A stretch of 64,000 nucleotides of DNA from Brevundimonas sp. (GCF_013912065.1 NZ_JACESA010000015.1:18931-82930), one strand, 5' to 3'; shown: positions 24,760-33,284, counted from the stretch's first letter. Program-made: numbers and translations. The notes: generated by a model not told the origin, from the letters alone.

Positions 24760-25740
24760 ATGCTGCCGATCCTCGCCGCCGTTCTGGCCTTCATCACCAT
24801 CGGCGGCCTTGGCTGGGTCTTCGTCGGCGGCGAAGATTCTTCCAGCCAGGCGGTCAAGCGCGCCCAGAACCTGGGCGAGGGCAAGCGCAACGCCGCCACG
24901 GCCCGCAAGGCCGCCGCCGCGGCCAATACGCCCGAGGCGCGCCGCAAGCAGATCATGGTCCAGCTGCAGGACGCCGAGCGCCGCGAACGCAAGGCCCGCG
25001 CTAACATGGCCGCCAAGCTGAAGCAGGCTGGCCTGACGATCAGTGTACGCACATTCTACATCATCAGCGTCGTCGCCGGCCTGATCGCCGGCCTGGGCGC
25101 CCTGGTGGCCGGGCTGCACGTTCTTCTGGCCCTGGGTCTGGGGATCATCGTCGGTCTGGGCTTGCCCCGGTGGGTCGTCGGCTTCCTGGCCAAGGGACGG
25201 ATGAAGAAGTTCTCGCTGGAGTTTCCGAACGCCGTCGATGTCATCGTCCGGGGTATCAAGTCCGGCCTGCCGGTCCACGAATGTTTCAAGATCATCGCCC
25301 GCGAGAGCCCGGCGCCGCTCGGTCCAGCGTTCAAGAAACTCGTCGAGGCCCTGGGGGTCGGCATGACGCTGGAACAGGCGCTGGACAAGATGTTCGAACA
25401 GATGCCGACGCCGGAACTTCGGTTCTTCACCATCGTCATCGCCATCCAGCAGAAGACCGGCGGCAATCTGGCCGAGGCCCTGAGCAATCTGTCGGCCGTG
25501 CTGCGCGCGCGCCGGATGATGGCCGAGAAGGTCAAGGCCCTGTCGTCCGAAGCCCTGGCCTCGGCCGGCATCATCGCCGCCCTGCCGCCGGCGGTGATGA
25601 CCATGGTGATGCTGTCCAGTCCCAGCTACATGATGATCCTGTTCACCGACTACCGCGGCAACTTCCTGCTGCTGGTGGCGGCCGCCCTGATGGGCACCGG
25701 CGTCTTCGTGATGAAGCGCATGATCTCGTTCAAGATCTGA
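24760..25740 (+). CDS. tadB: Flp pilus inner-membrane platform protein TadB (CpaG)
   Basis: A 326-residue polytopic membrane protein of the T2SSF/GspF family. An N-terminal helix is followed by a charged, Ala/Arg/Lys-rich cytoplasmic stretch (about residues 30-90), two helices near 95-140, the T2SSF domain (FPNAVDVIVRGIKSGLPVHE, about 155-280), and two C-terminal helices. It forms the membrane base on which CpaF acts. It starts four bases after cpaF and is followed by tadC after nine. Confidence 0.94.
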   Translation: MLPILAAVLAFITIGGLGWVFVGGEDSSSQAVKRAQNLGEGKRNAATARKAAAAANTPEARRKQIMVQLQDAERRERKARANMAAKLKQAGLTISVRTFYIISVVAGLIAGLGALVAGLHVLLALGLGIIVGLGLPRWVVGFLAKGRMKKFSLEFPNAVDVIVRGIKSGLPVHECFKIIARESPAPLGPAFKKLVEALGVGMTLEQALDKMFEQMPTPELRFFTIVIAIQQKTGGNLAEALSNLSAVLRARRMMAEKVKALSSEALASAGIIAALPPAVMTMVMLSSPSYMMILFTDYRGNFLLLVAAALMGTGVFVMKRMISFKI

Positions 25741-25749
25741 GGCGGGACC

Positions 25750-26730
25750 ATGCAGGGCTTCATCCGCTTCATCACCGACCCGCAGAACCTGCTCAGCCTG
25801 GGCGTCGGGGTTCTGGTCTTCGCCACCGTCCTGACCCTGCTGTCGTCGATGACCGGCGGGGTGAAGCTGGACAAGCGGATGAAGGCGGTTTCCGAACGGC
25901 GCGACGAGCTGAAACGCCGGTCGCGGGCCGCCATCCAGTCGGGAGCGGGCGGGCTGCGCCACACCGACGACGAAGGGTTCAAGAAACGGGTCGTGGACCG
26001 GCTGAACCTGACCAAGCTGCTGGAGGACCCCAAGGTCGCCGACCAGATGGCCCAGGCGGGGTATCGCGGACCGCGTCCGTTGACGACCTTCTACTTCTTC
26101 CGCTTCGCGTCACCCTTCCTGTTCCTGATGGTGACGGCCTTCTACATGTTCGTGATCAAGATCGTGGATTGGCCCACGATGAACAAGATCACCGCCTGCA
26201 TGGCCGCCGCCGTGGCCGGCTTCTATGCGCCGAACCTGTTCCTGAAGAACCGGATCACCAAGCGGCGCACCTCGATCATGCAGGCGTTTCCCGACGCCCT
26301 GGACCTGCTGCTGATCTGCGTCGAGGCGGGCATGTCGATCGAGGCGGCGATCACCAAGGTCAGCCAAGAGATCGGCACCTCGTCGATCGACCTCGCCGAG
26401 GAACTGACGCTGCTGTCGGCCGAGCTCAGCTATCTGCCGGACCGGCGCCTGGCCTACGAGAACCTGGGCAAGCGCACCAATCATCCGGGCGTCAAGTCGG
26501 TCGCCGTCGCCATGACCCAGGCCGAAACCTATGGCACGCCGCTGTCGGCGGCCCTGCGCGTCATGGCCAAGGAGAACCGCGAGCTGCGTCTGTCGGCGGC
26601 CGAGAAGAAGGCCTCGGCCCTGCCGGCCCAGCTGACGGTGCCGATGATCCTGTTCTTCCTGCCGGTGCTGTTCATCGTCATCCTGGGACCGGCGATCCTG
26701 AACATCATGGACACCCTGGCCAAGGGGTGA
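25750..26730 (+). CDS. tadC: Flp pilus inner-membrane platform protein TadC (CpaH)
   Basis: A 326-residue paralogue of TadB and its partner in the pilus platform. An N-terminal helix near residues 12-30 is followed by a basic cytoplasmic segment, a pair of helices near 115-160, the T2SSF domain with FPDALDLLLICVEAGMSIEA, and two C-terminal helices in PMILFFLPVLFIVILGPAIL. It is the last gene of the rightward arm; the next gene converges 12 bases later. No tadD homologue follows, although many tad loci have one here. Confidence 0.94.
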   Translation: MQGFIRFITDPQNLLSLGVGVLVFATVLTLLSSMTGGVKLDKRMKAVSERRDELKRRSRAAIQSGAGGLRHTDDEGFKKRVVDRLNLTKLLEDPKVADQMAQAGYRGPRPLTTFYFFRFASPFLFLMVTAFYMFVIKIVDWPTMNKITACMAAAVAGFYAPNLFLKNRITKRRTSIMQAFPDALDLLLICVEAGMSIEAAITKVSQEIGTSSIDLAEELTLLSAELSYLPDRRLAYENLGKRTNHPGVKSVAVAMTQAETYGTPLSAALRVMAKENRELRLSAAEKKASALPAQLTVPMILFFLPVLFIVILGPAILNIMDTLAKG

Positions 26731-26742
26731 CGGGCTGACGGA

Positions 26743-27174
26743 TCAGGCCTCGGCTTCGGCCTTGAGCCGGTCGACGATGGCCTGGTGCGCGTCGCGCAGG
26801 GCGATCCGGTGCTTGTCGTGGAACAGCTCGCCCCTCAGGCCCGCGAACTTGTGGGCGGAGGAGACGATGCACCGGCCCTTGTCCAGTTCCTCGATGTCGA
26901 TGTAGCGCAGGCTGCGGAACAGGAAGCCCCGGTTCTCAGTCCAGACCAGCCGCACATAGGGCCGCCATTCGGCGACGCGTGCGGTCACCCGGCGTTGCGG
27001 CTGACCCGGAAAGGCTTCGGTTATCTCCAGCTGTCCGCCGAAGGCGATGGCGCCCTCGACATCGGTCTCATAGGGATTCCAGATATTCCATCGCGACAGG
27101 TCCGAGACCAGCTCCCACAACCGGTCGGAAGTGGCCTGCACGCCGACGCGTTTCTCGATCTTGGCATCATCCAT
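26743..27174 (-). CDS. SRPBCC (START/polyketide-cyclase-like) protein
   Basis: A 143-residue protein with the helix-grip signature of the SRPBCC superfamily: TSDRLWELVSDLSRWNIWNPY near residues 15-35 and a strand-rich middle ending in a C-terminal helix (ALRDAHQAIVDRLKAEAEA). This fold binds hydrophobic ligands; members include polyketide cyclases and general lipid-binding proteins. No catalytic residue can be assigned. It converges with tadC and follows the ferredoxin-like gene on the same strand by 52 bases. Confidence 0.8.
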   Translation of the reverse strand: MDDAKIEKRVGVQATSDRLWELVSDLSRWNIWNPYETDVEGAIAFGGQLEITEAFPGQPQRRVTARVAEWRPYVRLVWTENRGFLFRSLRYIDIEELDKGRCIVSSAHKFAGLRGELFHDKHRIALRDAHQAIVDRLKAEAEA

Positions 27175-27226
27175 GACGCCGATCTGCCACGGCTCGGCGT
27201 CGGAAGGAAGGCGCCCGACGCGTGAT

Positions 27227-27577
27227 CTAGTCGGGCAGGACCACCTTCAACCGCCGCCCGTCGTCCAGCCCCAGCCGCGTCTTGACCTCGAACAGGTCGG
27301 CCCCGGCCGGGATGATCAGCAGCTTCTTGGGCTGGGCGGCGTTGACCGCCACCACGCCGCCCTTGGGGCAGATGTCGAAACAGTCGGTCCCCGCCACCGT
27401 CAACTCGCCCTTGCGCCCCTTCTTGCCCTTCTTCAGGTGCAGATACTTCCGCAGGGCCTTCTTCAGCGTCATGTCGCCGTCGGGGCCGAAGCCGCCGTCC
27501 AGCTTCTTCGAGCATTTTCGGCAGACAAGCACGACGTCGCGCCACTCGGTCGTCGTGCTCTTGATCGGCTTGGCCAT
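27227..27577 (-). CDS. (2Fe-2S) ferredoxin-domain / CxxC metal-binding protein
   Basis: A 116-residue basic protein with four cysteines: Cys19-x2-Cys22 and Cys66-x3-Cys70 (in GTDCFDICPKGG). The C-terminal CPKGG with following VVAVN is typical of thioredoxin-like [2Fe-2S] ferredoxin domains. Between the pairs is a Lys/Arg-rich stretch (LKKGKKGRKG), unusual for a ferredoxin and suggestive of a nucleic-acid or acidic-partner surface. I start at MAKPIKS; no clear ribosome site is seen. It lies downstream of dapE on the same strand with a perfect hairpin between. Redox or zinc role undecided. Confidence 0.7.
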   Translation of the reverse strand: MAKPIKSTTTEWRDVVLVCRKCSKKLDGGFGPDGDMTLKKALRKYLHLKKGKKGRKGELTVAGTDCFDICPKGGVVAVNAAQPKKLLIIPAGADLFEVKTRLGLDDGRRLKVVLPD

Positions 27578-27625
27578 GATTCGATTTTCGCCGAGCGAGG
27601 ATCGTTGCACAAGCGCGATACTGGC

Positions 27626-27658
27626 CCGTCACCTCGCCGCGCGGCGGGGAGGTGACGG
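27626..27658. terminator. Perfect hairpin after dapE, no T-run
   Basis: CCGTCACCTC (27626-27635) pairs perfectly with GAGGTGACGG (27649-27658), with a further GC-rich stem inside. It starts eight bases past the dapE stop on the minus strand. There is no run of U after it, so it may protect the transcript end or act with Rho rather than terminate by itself. Confidence 0.5.
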
Positions 27659-27665
27659 AAGGTCC

Positions 27666-28853
27666 TCACAACCGCTCGAACACCGTCTCGATGACCCGGC
27701 GATAAACCGCCGTCAGGGTCTCCAGTTCCGCCACCGGCACCCGTTCGTCGATCTGGTGCATGGTCTGGCCGACCAGGCCCAGTTCCAGCACCGGGCACAG
27801 GGCGCGGATGAAACGGGCGTCGGAGGTGCCGCCGGTGGTCGAGGCCTCGGGGCGGCGGCCGGCGACGGCCTCGACGGCGTCCTGGACCGCCGCGACGAAG
27901 ACGCCGGGCTCGGTCAGGAAGGCTTCGCCGGAACACAGGTGCTCCAACGTGATCCGCAGCCCGGTCTCGGCCTGCATGGCGCCCGCCTCGCGGTTCAGCC
28001 AGTCGATCAGGTCGTCTCCCGTATGGCTAGGGTTGAAGCGGATGTTCAGCCGCGCCCTGGCCTCGGCCGGGATGATGTTGGTGGCCGGATTGCCGATGTC
28101 GATGGTGGTGATCTCGAGGTTCGACGGCGGGAAACCCTCATAGCCGTCGTCGAGGACATGATCGTTCAGCCGGCTCATCAGCCGGGCGATCACCGGGGCG
28201 GGATTGGCCGCACGCTCGGGATAGGCGACGTGGCCCTGTTTGCCCGTGACGGTGATCCAGGTGTTCAGGGAGCCGCGTCGGCCGACCTTGATCATGTCGC
28301 CCAGATGTTGCGACGAAGACGGCTCGCCGACGACGCAGGCGTCGATGACCTCGCCTTCGGCCGCCAGGGTCTCGACCACCCGTTTGGTGCCGTGCAGGGC
28401 CGGGCCTTCCTCGTCGCCGGTGATCAGGAAGGAGAGGGAGCCCGGAACCTCGCCCTCCGCGATGACCTGGGACACGGCGGCGACCCAGGCGGCGATTCCG
28501 CCCTTCATGTCCACCGCGCCGCGCCCATAGAGGACGCCGTCGCGGACCTCGGCGGTGAAGGGTTGCGACGACCACTGGTCCGACGGCCCGGTCGGCACCA
28601 CGTCCGTATGGCCGGCGAAACAGAGGTTGGGCGAGGCGGTTCCGCGCCGGGCGTACAGGTTCTCGATCCGGGCGTGGACGCCCTCTCCGCCCGGCCCTTC
28701 GAAGGCCAGACGGCGGCAGTGGAAGCCCAGGGCGGTCAGATGACGTTCGAGAACGTCCATCGCCCCTTCGTCGGCGGGGGTGACGGACGGAATGCGGATC
28801 AGGTCGCGGGTCAGTTCGACAGGATCGATCACAGGAGTTGATGCGCGGCTCAT
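27666..28853 (-). CDS. dapE: Succinyl-diaminopimelate desuccinylase
   Basis: A 395-residue M20-family dinuclear zinc amidohydrolase that releases succinate from N-succinyl-LL-diaminopimelate, the late step to diaminopimelate for lysine and peptidoglycan. Metal and catalytic motifs are FAGHTDVVPTG (His, Asp), GRGAVDMKGG (Asp), the general-base pair in TGDEEGPA, and the C-terminal QIDERVP block replacing the usual HxxNE. TGGTSDARF near residue 340 is typical of DapE rather than ArgE. I start at MSRASTPVID, 42 bases from the divergent cupin gene. Confidence 0.92.
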   Translation of the reverse strand: MSRASTPVIDPVELTRDLIRIPSVTPADEGAMDVLERHLTALGFHCRRLAFEGPGGEGVHARIENLYARRGTASPNLCFAGHTDVVPTGPSDQWSSQPFTAEVRDGVLYGRGAVDMKGGIAAWVAAVSQVIAEGEVPGSLSFLITGDEEGPALHGTKRVVETLAAEGEVIDACVVGEPSSSQHLGDMIKVGRRGSLNTWITVTGKQGHVAYPERAANPAPVIARLMSRLNDHVLDDGYEGFPPSNLEITTIDIGNPATNIIPAEARARLNIRFNPSHTGDDLIDWLNREAGAMQAETGLRITLEHLCSGEAFLTEPGVFVAAVQDAVEAVAGRRPEASTTGGTSDARFIRALCPVLELGLVGQTMHQIDERVPVAELETLTAVYRRVIETVFERL

Positions 28854-28895
28854 GCGCCTATGCTTTACGGACAACGCGCAACGGGGAGAAGGCCC

Positions 28896-29372
28896 ATGCC
28901 CAAGATCGACATCGACGCCGCCCCGCGCGGCGACGGCACGACCTATCCGGAGGAATTCGCCGGTCCCTGCAAGCCGCGCCGCCGCTGGCGGCTGGGCGAT
29001 GCGGCGGGCCTGGACCAGTTCGGGGTCAACCTGCTGCGCCTGCCGGACGGGGCCTGGTCCAGCCAGCGTCACTGGCACGCGGCCGAGGACGAGTTCGTCA
29101 TGGTGGTCGAGGGCGAGGTCGTCTTGATCGAGGACGACGGCGAGACGATCCTGCGCGCCGGCGACTGCGCGGGCTTCAAGGCCGGGGTCCCGAACGGCCA
29201 CAAGATCGAGAACCGATCCGGCCGCGAGGCGGTTCTGCTGGAGGTCGGCACGCGCAGCCCGACCGTCACCGCCTGCGACTATCCCGATATCGACATGGTC
29301 CTGCCCGAGGGCGCGGACCGTTATTTCCACCGCGATGGTTCGCCCTATCCGAAATACCCCCGAAGAACGTGA
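28896..29372 (+). CDS. Cupin-domain protein
   Basis: A 158-residue single-domain beta-barrel protein. The first cupin motif includes HWHAAEDEFVMVVEGEV near residues 55-72 with His, His and Glu as probable metal ligands; the second is GVPNGHKIENRSG with a further His. It resembles small bicupin-like proteins that bind sugars or act as dioxygenase-fold sensors, but no activity can be assigned. GGGGAGAAGG precedes the ATG strongly. It diverges from dapE and overlaps the following MFS gene by four bases (GTGA), so it is co-transcribed with it. Confidence 0.85.
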   Translation: MPKIDIDAAPRGDGTTYPEEFAGPCKPRRRWRLGDAAGLDQFGVNLLRLPDGAWSSQRHWHAAEDEFVMVVEGEVVLIEDDGETILRAGDCAGFKAGVPNGHKIENRSGREAVLLEVGTRSPTVTACDYPDIDMVLPEGADRYFHRDGSPYPKYPRRT

Positions 29373-30673
29373 CCACAGAATCCATCGACGCCGGCTCTCC
29401 CACGCCGCCCGCTCCACCCCTCTCGTCGTCCGGGCCGCCGGAGGGGCCGTCCAGTCCCTGGGGCATTCGCGACTTCCGCCTGTTGTGGTTCGGCCGGGTG
29501 GTCGCCGTGCTGGCGATCCAGATCCAGTCCTCGGCCCTGTTGTGGCAGGTCTATGAGATCGCGCGGCGCGATCATCCGATCGAGGAGGCCAGCCTGTATC
29601 TGGGCCTGGTCGGCCTGTGTCAGTTCCTGCCGTTGTTGGCCTTCACCCTGCCGGCCGGCGCCATGGCCGACCGGCGCGACAGGAAGCGTACGGTGTGGAT
29701 CTCCATCCTGGTCGAGGCGTCCTGCGCGGCCGCCTTCCTGGCTCTGGCCCTGCACGGGGCGCCGCCGCTGTGGGGGCTGTTGGCGGTGGCGGCCGTGTTC
29801 GGCGCTGCGCGGGCCTTCCTGGCGCCGGCCAGTCAGGCCTTCCTGCCCATGGTGGTGGGGCGCAAGGCCCTGCCGCCGGCCATCGCGGCCCAGTCCATCG
29901 CTTTCCAGACCGGCGCCATCGCCGGGCCGGCCCTGGGCGGGGTGATCGTCGGGGTCAATGTGCCCCTAGCCTATGCGGTCGCCCTAGGCATGTTCCTGCT
30001 GGCGATCGCGGCCTTCATCCTGATCCGCACCAGCGGCAAGCCGGCCCCCCAGGCCCATCCGCTGTCGCCGGTGGATTCCGTCAAGGAGGGTCTGGCCTAT
30101 GTGTGGAAGACCAAGATCGTCCTGGGCGCCATATCGCTGGACCTGGTGGTGGTGCTGCTGGCCGGGGTGGCCCTGCTGACGCCGATCTTCGCGCGCGACA
30201 TCCTGCATGTGGGACCGCAAGGCTTTGGCCTGCTGCGGGCCGCTTTCGGCGTCGGCGCCATGGGGATGGCCATCTATCTGAGCCGGTTCCCGATCCGGCG
30301 GAACGGGGGGCGGTGGATGTTCTCGGCCGTCGCGGTGTTCGGCCTGTGCACCCTGACCTTCGGCCTGTCCAAGATCGTCTGGCTGTCGGGACTGGCCCTG
30401 TTGATCGGCGGGGCGGCCGACATGATCAGCGTCAATGTGCGCCAGACCCTGATCCAGCTGGCCACGCCCGACCATATGCGCGGGCGGGTGTCGTCGGTGT
30501 CGATGCTGTTCATCGGCGCCTCGAACGAGCTGGGCGAGGCCTATTCCGGGGTCATGGTGCGGTTGCTGGGCGCCGTCGGGGCGGCGGTGTTCGGCGGGTT
30601 CGGCGCGCTGGCGGCCACGGGGGCGTGGTCGGCGATGTTCCCGGGGCTGAGGAAGGCGGACAAGCTGACGTGA
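29369..30673 (+). CDS. MFS exporter (EntS/MFS_3 type)
   Basis: A 434-residue inner-membrane transporter with about 12 helices. A Ser/Pro-rich N-terminal tail of about 30 residues precedes RDFRLLWFGRVV, the standard entry of the MFS_3 group that includes enterobactin exporter EntS. The loop 2-3 motif is AGAMADRRDRKRT. The start is a GTG overlapping the cupin stop. No siderophore genes are nearby, so a drug or metabolite export role is as likely. A MITE-like repeat begins seven bases after the stop. Confidence 0.87.
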   Translation: MTTESIDAGSPTPPAPPLSSSGPPEGPSSPWGIRDFRLLWFGRVVAVLAIQIQSSALLWQVYEIARRDHPIEEASLYLGLVGLCQFLPLLAFTLPAGAMADRRDRKRTVWISILVEASCAAAFLALALHGAPPLWGLLAVAAVFGAARAFLAPASQAFLPMVVGRKALPPAIAAQSIAFQTGAIAGPALGGVIVGVNVPLAYAVALGMFLLAIAAFILIRTSGKPAPQAHPLSPVDSVKEGLAYVWKTKIVLGAISLDLVVVLLAGVALLTPIFARDILHVGPQGFGLLRAAFGVGAMGMAIYLSRFPIRRNGGRWMFSAVAVFGLCTLTFGLSKIVWLSGLALLIGGAADMISVNVRQTLIQLATPDHMRGRVSSVSMLFIGASNELGEAYSGVMVRLLGAVGAAVFGGFGALAATGAWSAMFPGLRKADKLT

Positions 30674-30680
30674 GGCCATC

Positions 30681-30839
30681 GTCTCCTACCCGCCTTGCGG
30701 GGAGGGGGACCGCCGCGCCTCTTCGCGCGGGGGTGGAGGGGCTCTGGACGTCTCACGGGCGCTGGTGATGCGGTGAAGAACCCCTCCGTCACGGCGCTGA
30801 AGGAGCGCCGCGCCACCTCCCCACGAGTGGGGAGGAGAC
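30681..30839. repeat. MITE-like palindromic repeat, copy 4 (inverted)
   Basis: A 159-bp copy in the same orientation as the one at 12362. Ends are GTCTCCTACCC (one mismatch) and GGGGAGGAGAC. The inner arms and both terminal hairpins are present. It fills the whole gap between the convergent MFS and dCTP deaminase genes (30674-30846), where it probably serves as the end of both transcripts. Confidence 0.85.
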
Positions 30840-30846
30840 ACTTCCC

Positions 30847-31872
30847 TCACCAGACCCGGAAATGCTTCGACAGCTTCAGGCCCTGGTTCTGGTAGTGGCT
30901 GCCGCTTTCGCCATACAGGCGGCTGGGGCGTTCGGTCAGGGGTTCGTAGACCAGGCGGGCGACGATCTGGCCGTGTTCCAGCAGGAACGGCGTGTCGTGG
31001 GTGCGGACCTCCAGGACGCCCTTCGATCCCGCGCCATGGGCCTCGTCGGTGCCGAAGCCGGGGTCGAAGAAGCCGGCGTAATGGACGCGGAACTCGCCCA
31101 CCGACGGATCGATCGGCGTCATCTCGGCGGCCTGATCGACCGGGATCTCGACATCGTCGGAGGAGGCCAGGATGTAGAATTCGCCCGGGTCCAGCAGCAG
31201 TTCGCCGCGACGGAGCGACAGGGGCTCCCAGAAGTCGCGCGGGTCGTGGCCGGCGATATGGTCCAGGTCGACGACCCCGGCGTGGCGGCGGCCGCGGAAG
31301 CCGACGATGTCGCCGCCCTGCAGATCGACGCCGACCGAACGGGTCTCCAGCTTGGGCGGATCGCCGGCCTTCAGCCGCAGCTGGTTCAGCCGGGTGCCGG
31401 GGCGGACCAAGATGGAGAAGGTCTGGGGCGCGATCTCCAGATACAGGGGACCATCATAGCCTTCGGCTACATCGTCGAAACTGGCGCCCTGATCGGTCAG
31501 CAGGCGTACGAAGACGTCGACCCGACCCGTGGACGATTTTGGATTGGCGCGGGCGATCAGGCCCTGGGGCAGGTTCAGCCGTTCCTGCAGCCGCACGATA
31601 TAGACGCAGCCCTTTTCCAGCACGACGCCGGCATCGGTGATCTCGATGGCGTGCATGGTGACGTCGGCGATCCGTTCTTCGACCTTGCGCCGACCGGGCA
31701 GGAAGGACGCGCGGACGCGCCAGGCCTGGTCCGACAGGCGCAGGTCCAGACTGGCGGGCTGGACCTGATCGGGATCGAACGGGGTGTCGGACGTGATGGC
31801 GCCCGTGGCGATCAGCGTCTCGATGGACTGGGCGGGCAGGATGCCGGGACGGGGCGCTTGGAAGGAGCTCAT
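30847..31872 (-). CDS. dcd: dCTP deaminase, long alphaproteobacterial form
   Basis: A 341-residue enzyme of the dCTP deaminase/dUTPase superfamily that makes dUTP from dCTP for thymidylate synthesis. The sequence contains two dUTPase-like trimerisation modules: the first carries ANPKSSTGRVDVFVRLL (residues about 112-128, substrate loop with Ser and Arg) and the second FRVHYAGFFDPGFG. It is almost twice the length of E. coli Dcd, as in other alphaproteobacteria, indicating internal duplication. It diverges from apaG across 81 bases. Confidence 0.9.
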   Translation of the reverse strand: MSSFQAPRPGILPAQSIETLIATGAITSDTPFDPDQVQPASLDLRLSDQAWRVRASFLPGRRKVEERIADVTMHAIEITDAGVVLEKGCVYIVRLQERLNLPQGLIARANPKSSTGRVDVFVRLLTDQGASFDDVAEGYDGPLYLEIAPQTFSILVRPGTRLNQLRLKAGDPPKLETRSVGVDLQGGDIVGFRGRRHAGVVDLDHIAGHDPRDFWEPLSLRRGELLLDPGEFYILASSDDVEIPVDQAAEMTPIDPSVGEFRVHYAGFFDPGFGTDEAHGAGSKGVLEVRTHDTPFLLEHGQIVARLVYEPLTERPSRLYGESGSHYQNQGLKLSKHFRVW

Positions 31873-31953
31873 GGCGTCTGTCTCACACGGTTTTCACGAC
31901 TTGTCTCCAAGTCGCGCTTGCAGCCCGCGCGCGGCGGGGCGAGCATATAGCCC

Positions 31954-32361
31954 ATGCATGACGGACCTGCCTATACCGCCGAGACCAACGGCATACTGAT
32001 CCGGGTGCGGCCCAGCTATCTGGCCGGCCAGTCCGATCCCGACGGCGGTCGCTGGGTCTGGGCCTATCAGATCGAGATCGTGAACCTGAGCGGATCGACG
32101 GTCCAACTGATGGCCCGGCGCTGGACCATCACCGACGGCCACGGCCATGTGGAAGAGGTGCGCGGCCCCGGCGTGGTCGGCGAACAGCCGGTGATCGAGC
32201 CGGGGGCCAGCTACGCCTATGCGTCCGGCTGTCCGCTGGGCACCGACAGCGGGTCGATGGCGGGCGCCTATTATATGATGGATGCGGACGGTCGCAGTTT
32301 CGAGGCGGAGATTCCGGCCTTTTCGCTGGATACGCCCGATGCGCGGCGGGTGTTGAACTAG
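31954..32361 (+). CDS. apaG: ApaG-domain protein
   Basis: A 135-residue protein that is one immunoglobulin-like ApaG/F-box-associated domain. Motifs visible are the N-terminal TNGILIRVRPSYL, WAYQIEIVNLS and the C-terminal GSMAGAYYMMDADGRSFEAEIPAF. The bacterial protein has been linked to cobalt and magnesium resistance and to Ap4A metabolism, but its biochemical role is not settled. Length matches the family. It is followed by a 165-bp nested inverted repeat. Confidence 0.92.
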   Translation: MHDGPAYTAETNGILIRVRPSYLAGQSDPDGGRWVWAYQIEIVNLSGSTVQLMARRWTITDGHGHVEEVRGPGVVGEQPVIEPGASYAYASGCPLGTDSGSMAGAYYMMDADGRSFEAEIPAFSLDTPDARRVLN

Positions 32362-32373
32362 GCGTTCTTCTTT

Positions 32374-32538
32374 CGTCATTCCGGGCGAAGCGCAGCGGAG
32401 ACCCGGAACCCAGGGGCGCCGAAGGCGAAATCTGTAAGCCGCTGGATGCGGAAAGACCGACTCCGCAACAGGTTCGCGCTCTCGCGCGCCGCTGGGTTCC
32501 GGGTCTACGGGCCTAGCGGCCCTTCGCCCGGAATGACG
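32374..32538. repeat. 165-bp nested inverted repeat
   Basis: Outer arms CGTCATTCCGGGCGAAG (32374-32390) and CTTCGCCCGGAATGACG (32522-32538) pair perfectly over 17 bases. Inner arms AGACCCGGAACCCAG (32399-32413) and CTGGGTTCCGGGTCT (32492-32506) pair over 15. It has no coding content. Palindromes of this CGTCATTCCGGGC type are widespread in alphaproteobacterial intergenic regions. It is unrelated in sequence to the GTCTCCTCCCC family. Confidence 0.85.
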
Positions 32539-32724
32539 ATGGTGAAGGCGGATGGGGCTGCGTCAACCCGGATGAACCGCAGCCCCGCCCCCAGAGTCTC
32601 GCCGGTCGCTTGGGCGGCCGGCGAGGGGGAAGGCAGCTCCATAAGGAGCATCTGTGACGCGAGCATGACCCGCGCGAAGCGCCGCGCTCAAGCAGCGAGC
32701 GACCGCGTCGCGAGCGTAGCGCTC
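32539..32724. other. Non-coding region between apaG and gcrA
   Basis: With the inverted repeat at 32374 this makes 363 gene-free bases between the convergent apaG and gcrA. It holds stem-loops GGGGCTGCG/CGCAGCCCC (about 32552-32587) and CTCGCCGG/CCGGCGAG, and a GC-rich palindromic stretch just past the gcrA stop. None has a T-run. I see no gene. Confidence 0.6.
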
Positions 32725-33264
32725 TTAGATGTAGCGACGCAGGCTGCGGGCCAGGTCCGAACCGCTTTCCTTGCCGCGACGAACCTGCGGCTGATAGGCG
32801 ACGCGGGCGTGTTCGACGCAATAGACGCCTTCCGAGGCGCGACGGCCGCAGAAGCTGAACTCGCGCGAGGACGGGTCGCCGATCGGCCATTTGCACATGT
32901 GGGCGCCCAGGGTCATGACCGTGGCCGTGCCCGGCAGGTCCGGGATCGGCGCGGGCGCCGGGGCGGCCGGCTGGACCGGCTTGGGCTGGACGGCCTCCAG
33001 GCGACGCGGGGCCGAGGGCTGGGCCGCGGCGCCCTGGGTCGTCGCGGTCGGACGCGGGCGAGCGGTGCGGAAGGTCGTGGCGGCGGTGCGCGCCGGCTGC
33101 GACGGGGCGGCCCGGCCGGACAGGCCCAGACGGTGCACCTTGCCGATCACGGCGTTGCGGGTGACCCCGCCGCCCAGTTGTTTGGCGATCTGGCTCGCGG
33201 ACTGGCCCTCGAGCCAGAGCTTCTTCAGCGCGCCTACGCGGTCGTCGGTCCAGCCTGCGGTCAT
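32725..33264 (-). CDS. gcrA: Cell-cycle regulator GcrA
   Basis: A 179-residue alphaproteobacterial master regulator that binds RNA polymerase sigma-70 and activates promoters carrying methylated GAnTC sites. The N-terminal helix-turn-helix (GWTDDRVGALKKLWLEGQSA, then QIAKQLGGGVTRNAVIGK) is intact. A low-complexity Ala/Pro/Thr linker (about 60-110) leads to the C-terminal sigma-interaction region with CKWPIGDPSSREFSFCGR and CVEH cysteines. GGAGGG precedes the ATG. In Caulobacter its targets include genes for polarity such as podJ, present here at 39.9 kb. Confidence 0.95.
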   Translation of the reverse strand: MTAGWTDDRVGALKKLWLEGQSASQIAKQLGGGVTRNAVIGKVHRLGLSGRAAPSQPARTAATTFRTARPRPTATTQGAAAQPSAPRRLEAVQPKPVQPAAPAPAPIPDLPGTATVMTLGAHMCKWPIGDPSSREFSFCGRRASEGVYCVEHARVAYQPQVRRGKESGSDLARSLRRYI

Positions 33265-33284
33265 GCCACCCTCCAGCGAGTTTG

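Noticed and set aside
22065-25052. Very long open frame (995 codons) on the minus strand opposite cpaE, cpaF and tadB
   Set aside because: It is the antisense shadow of well-identified pilus genes in high-GC DNA, has His/Gly/Asp-rich composition and no start signal.
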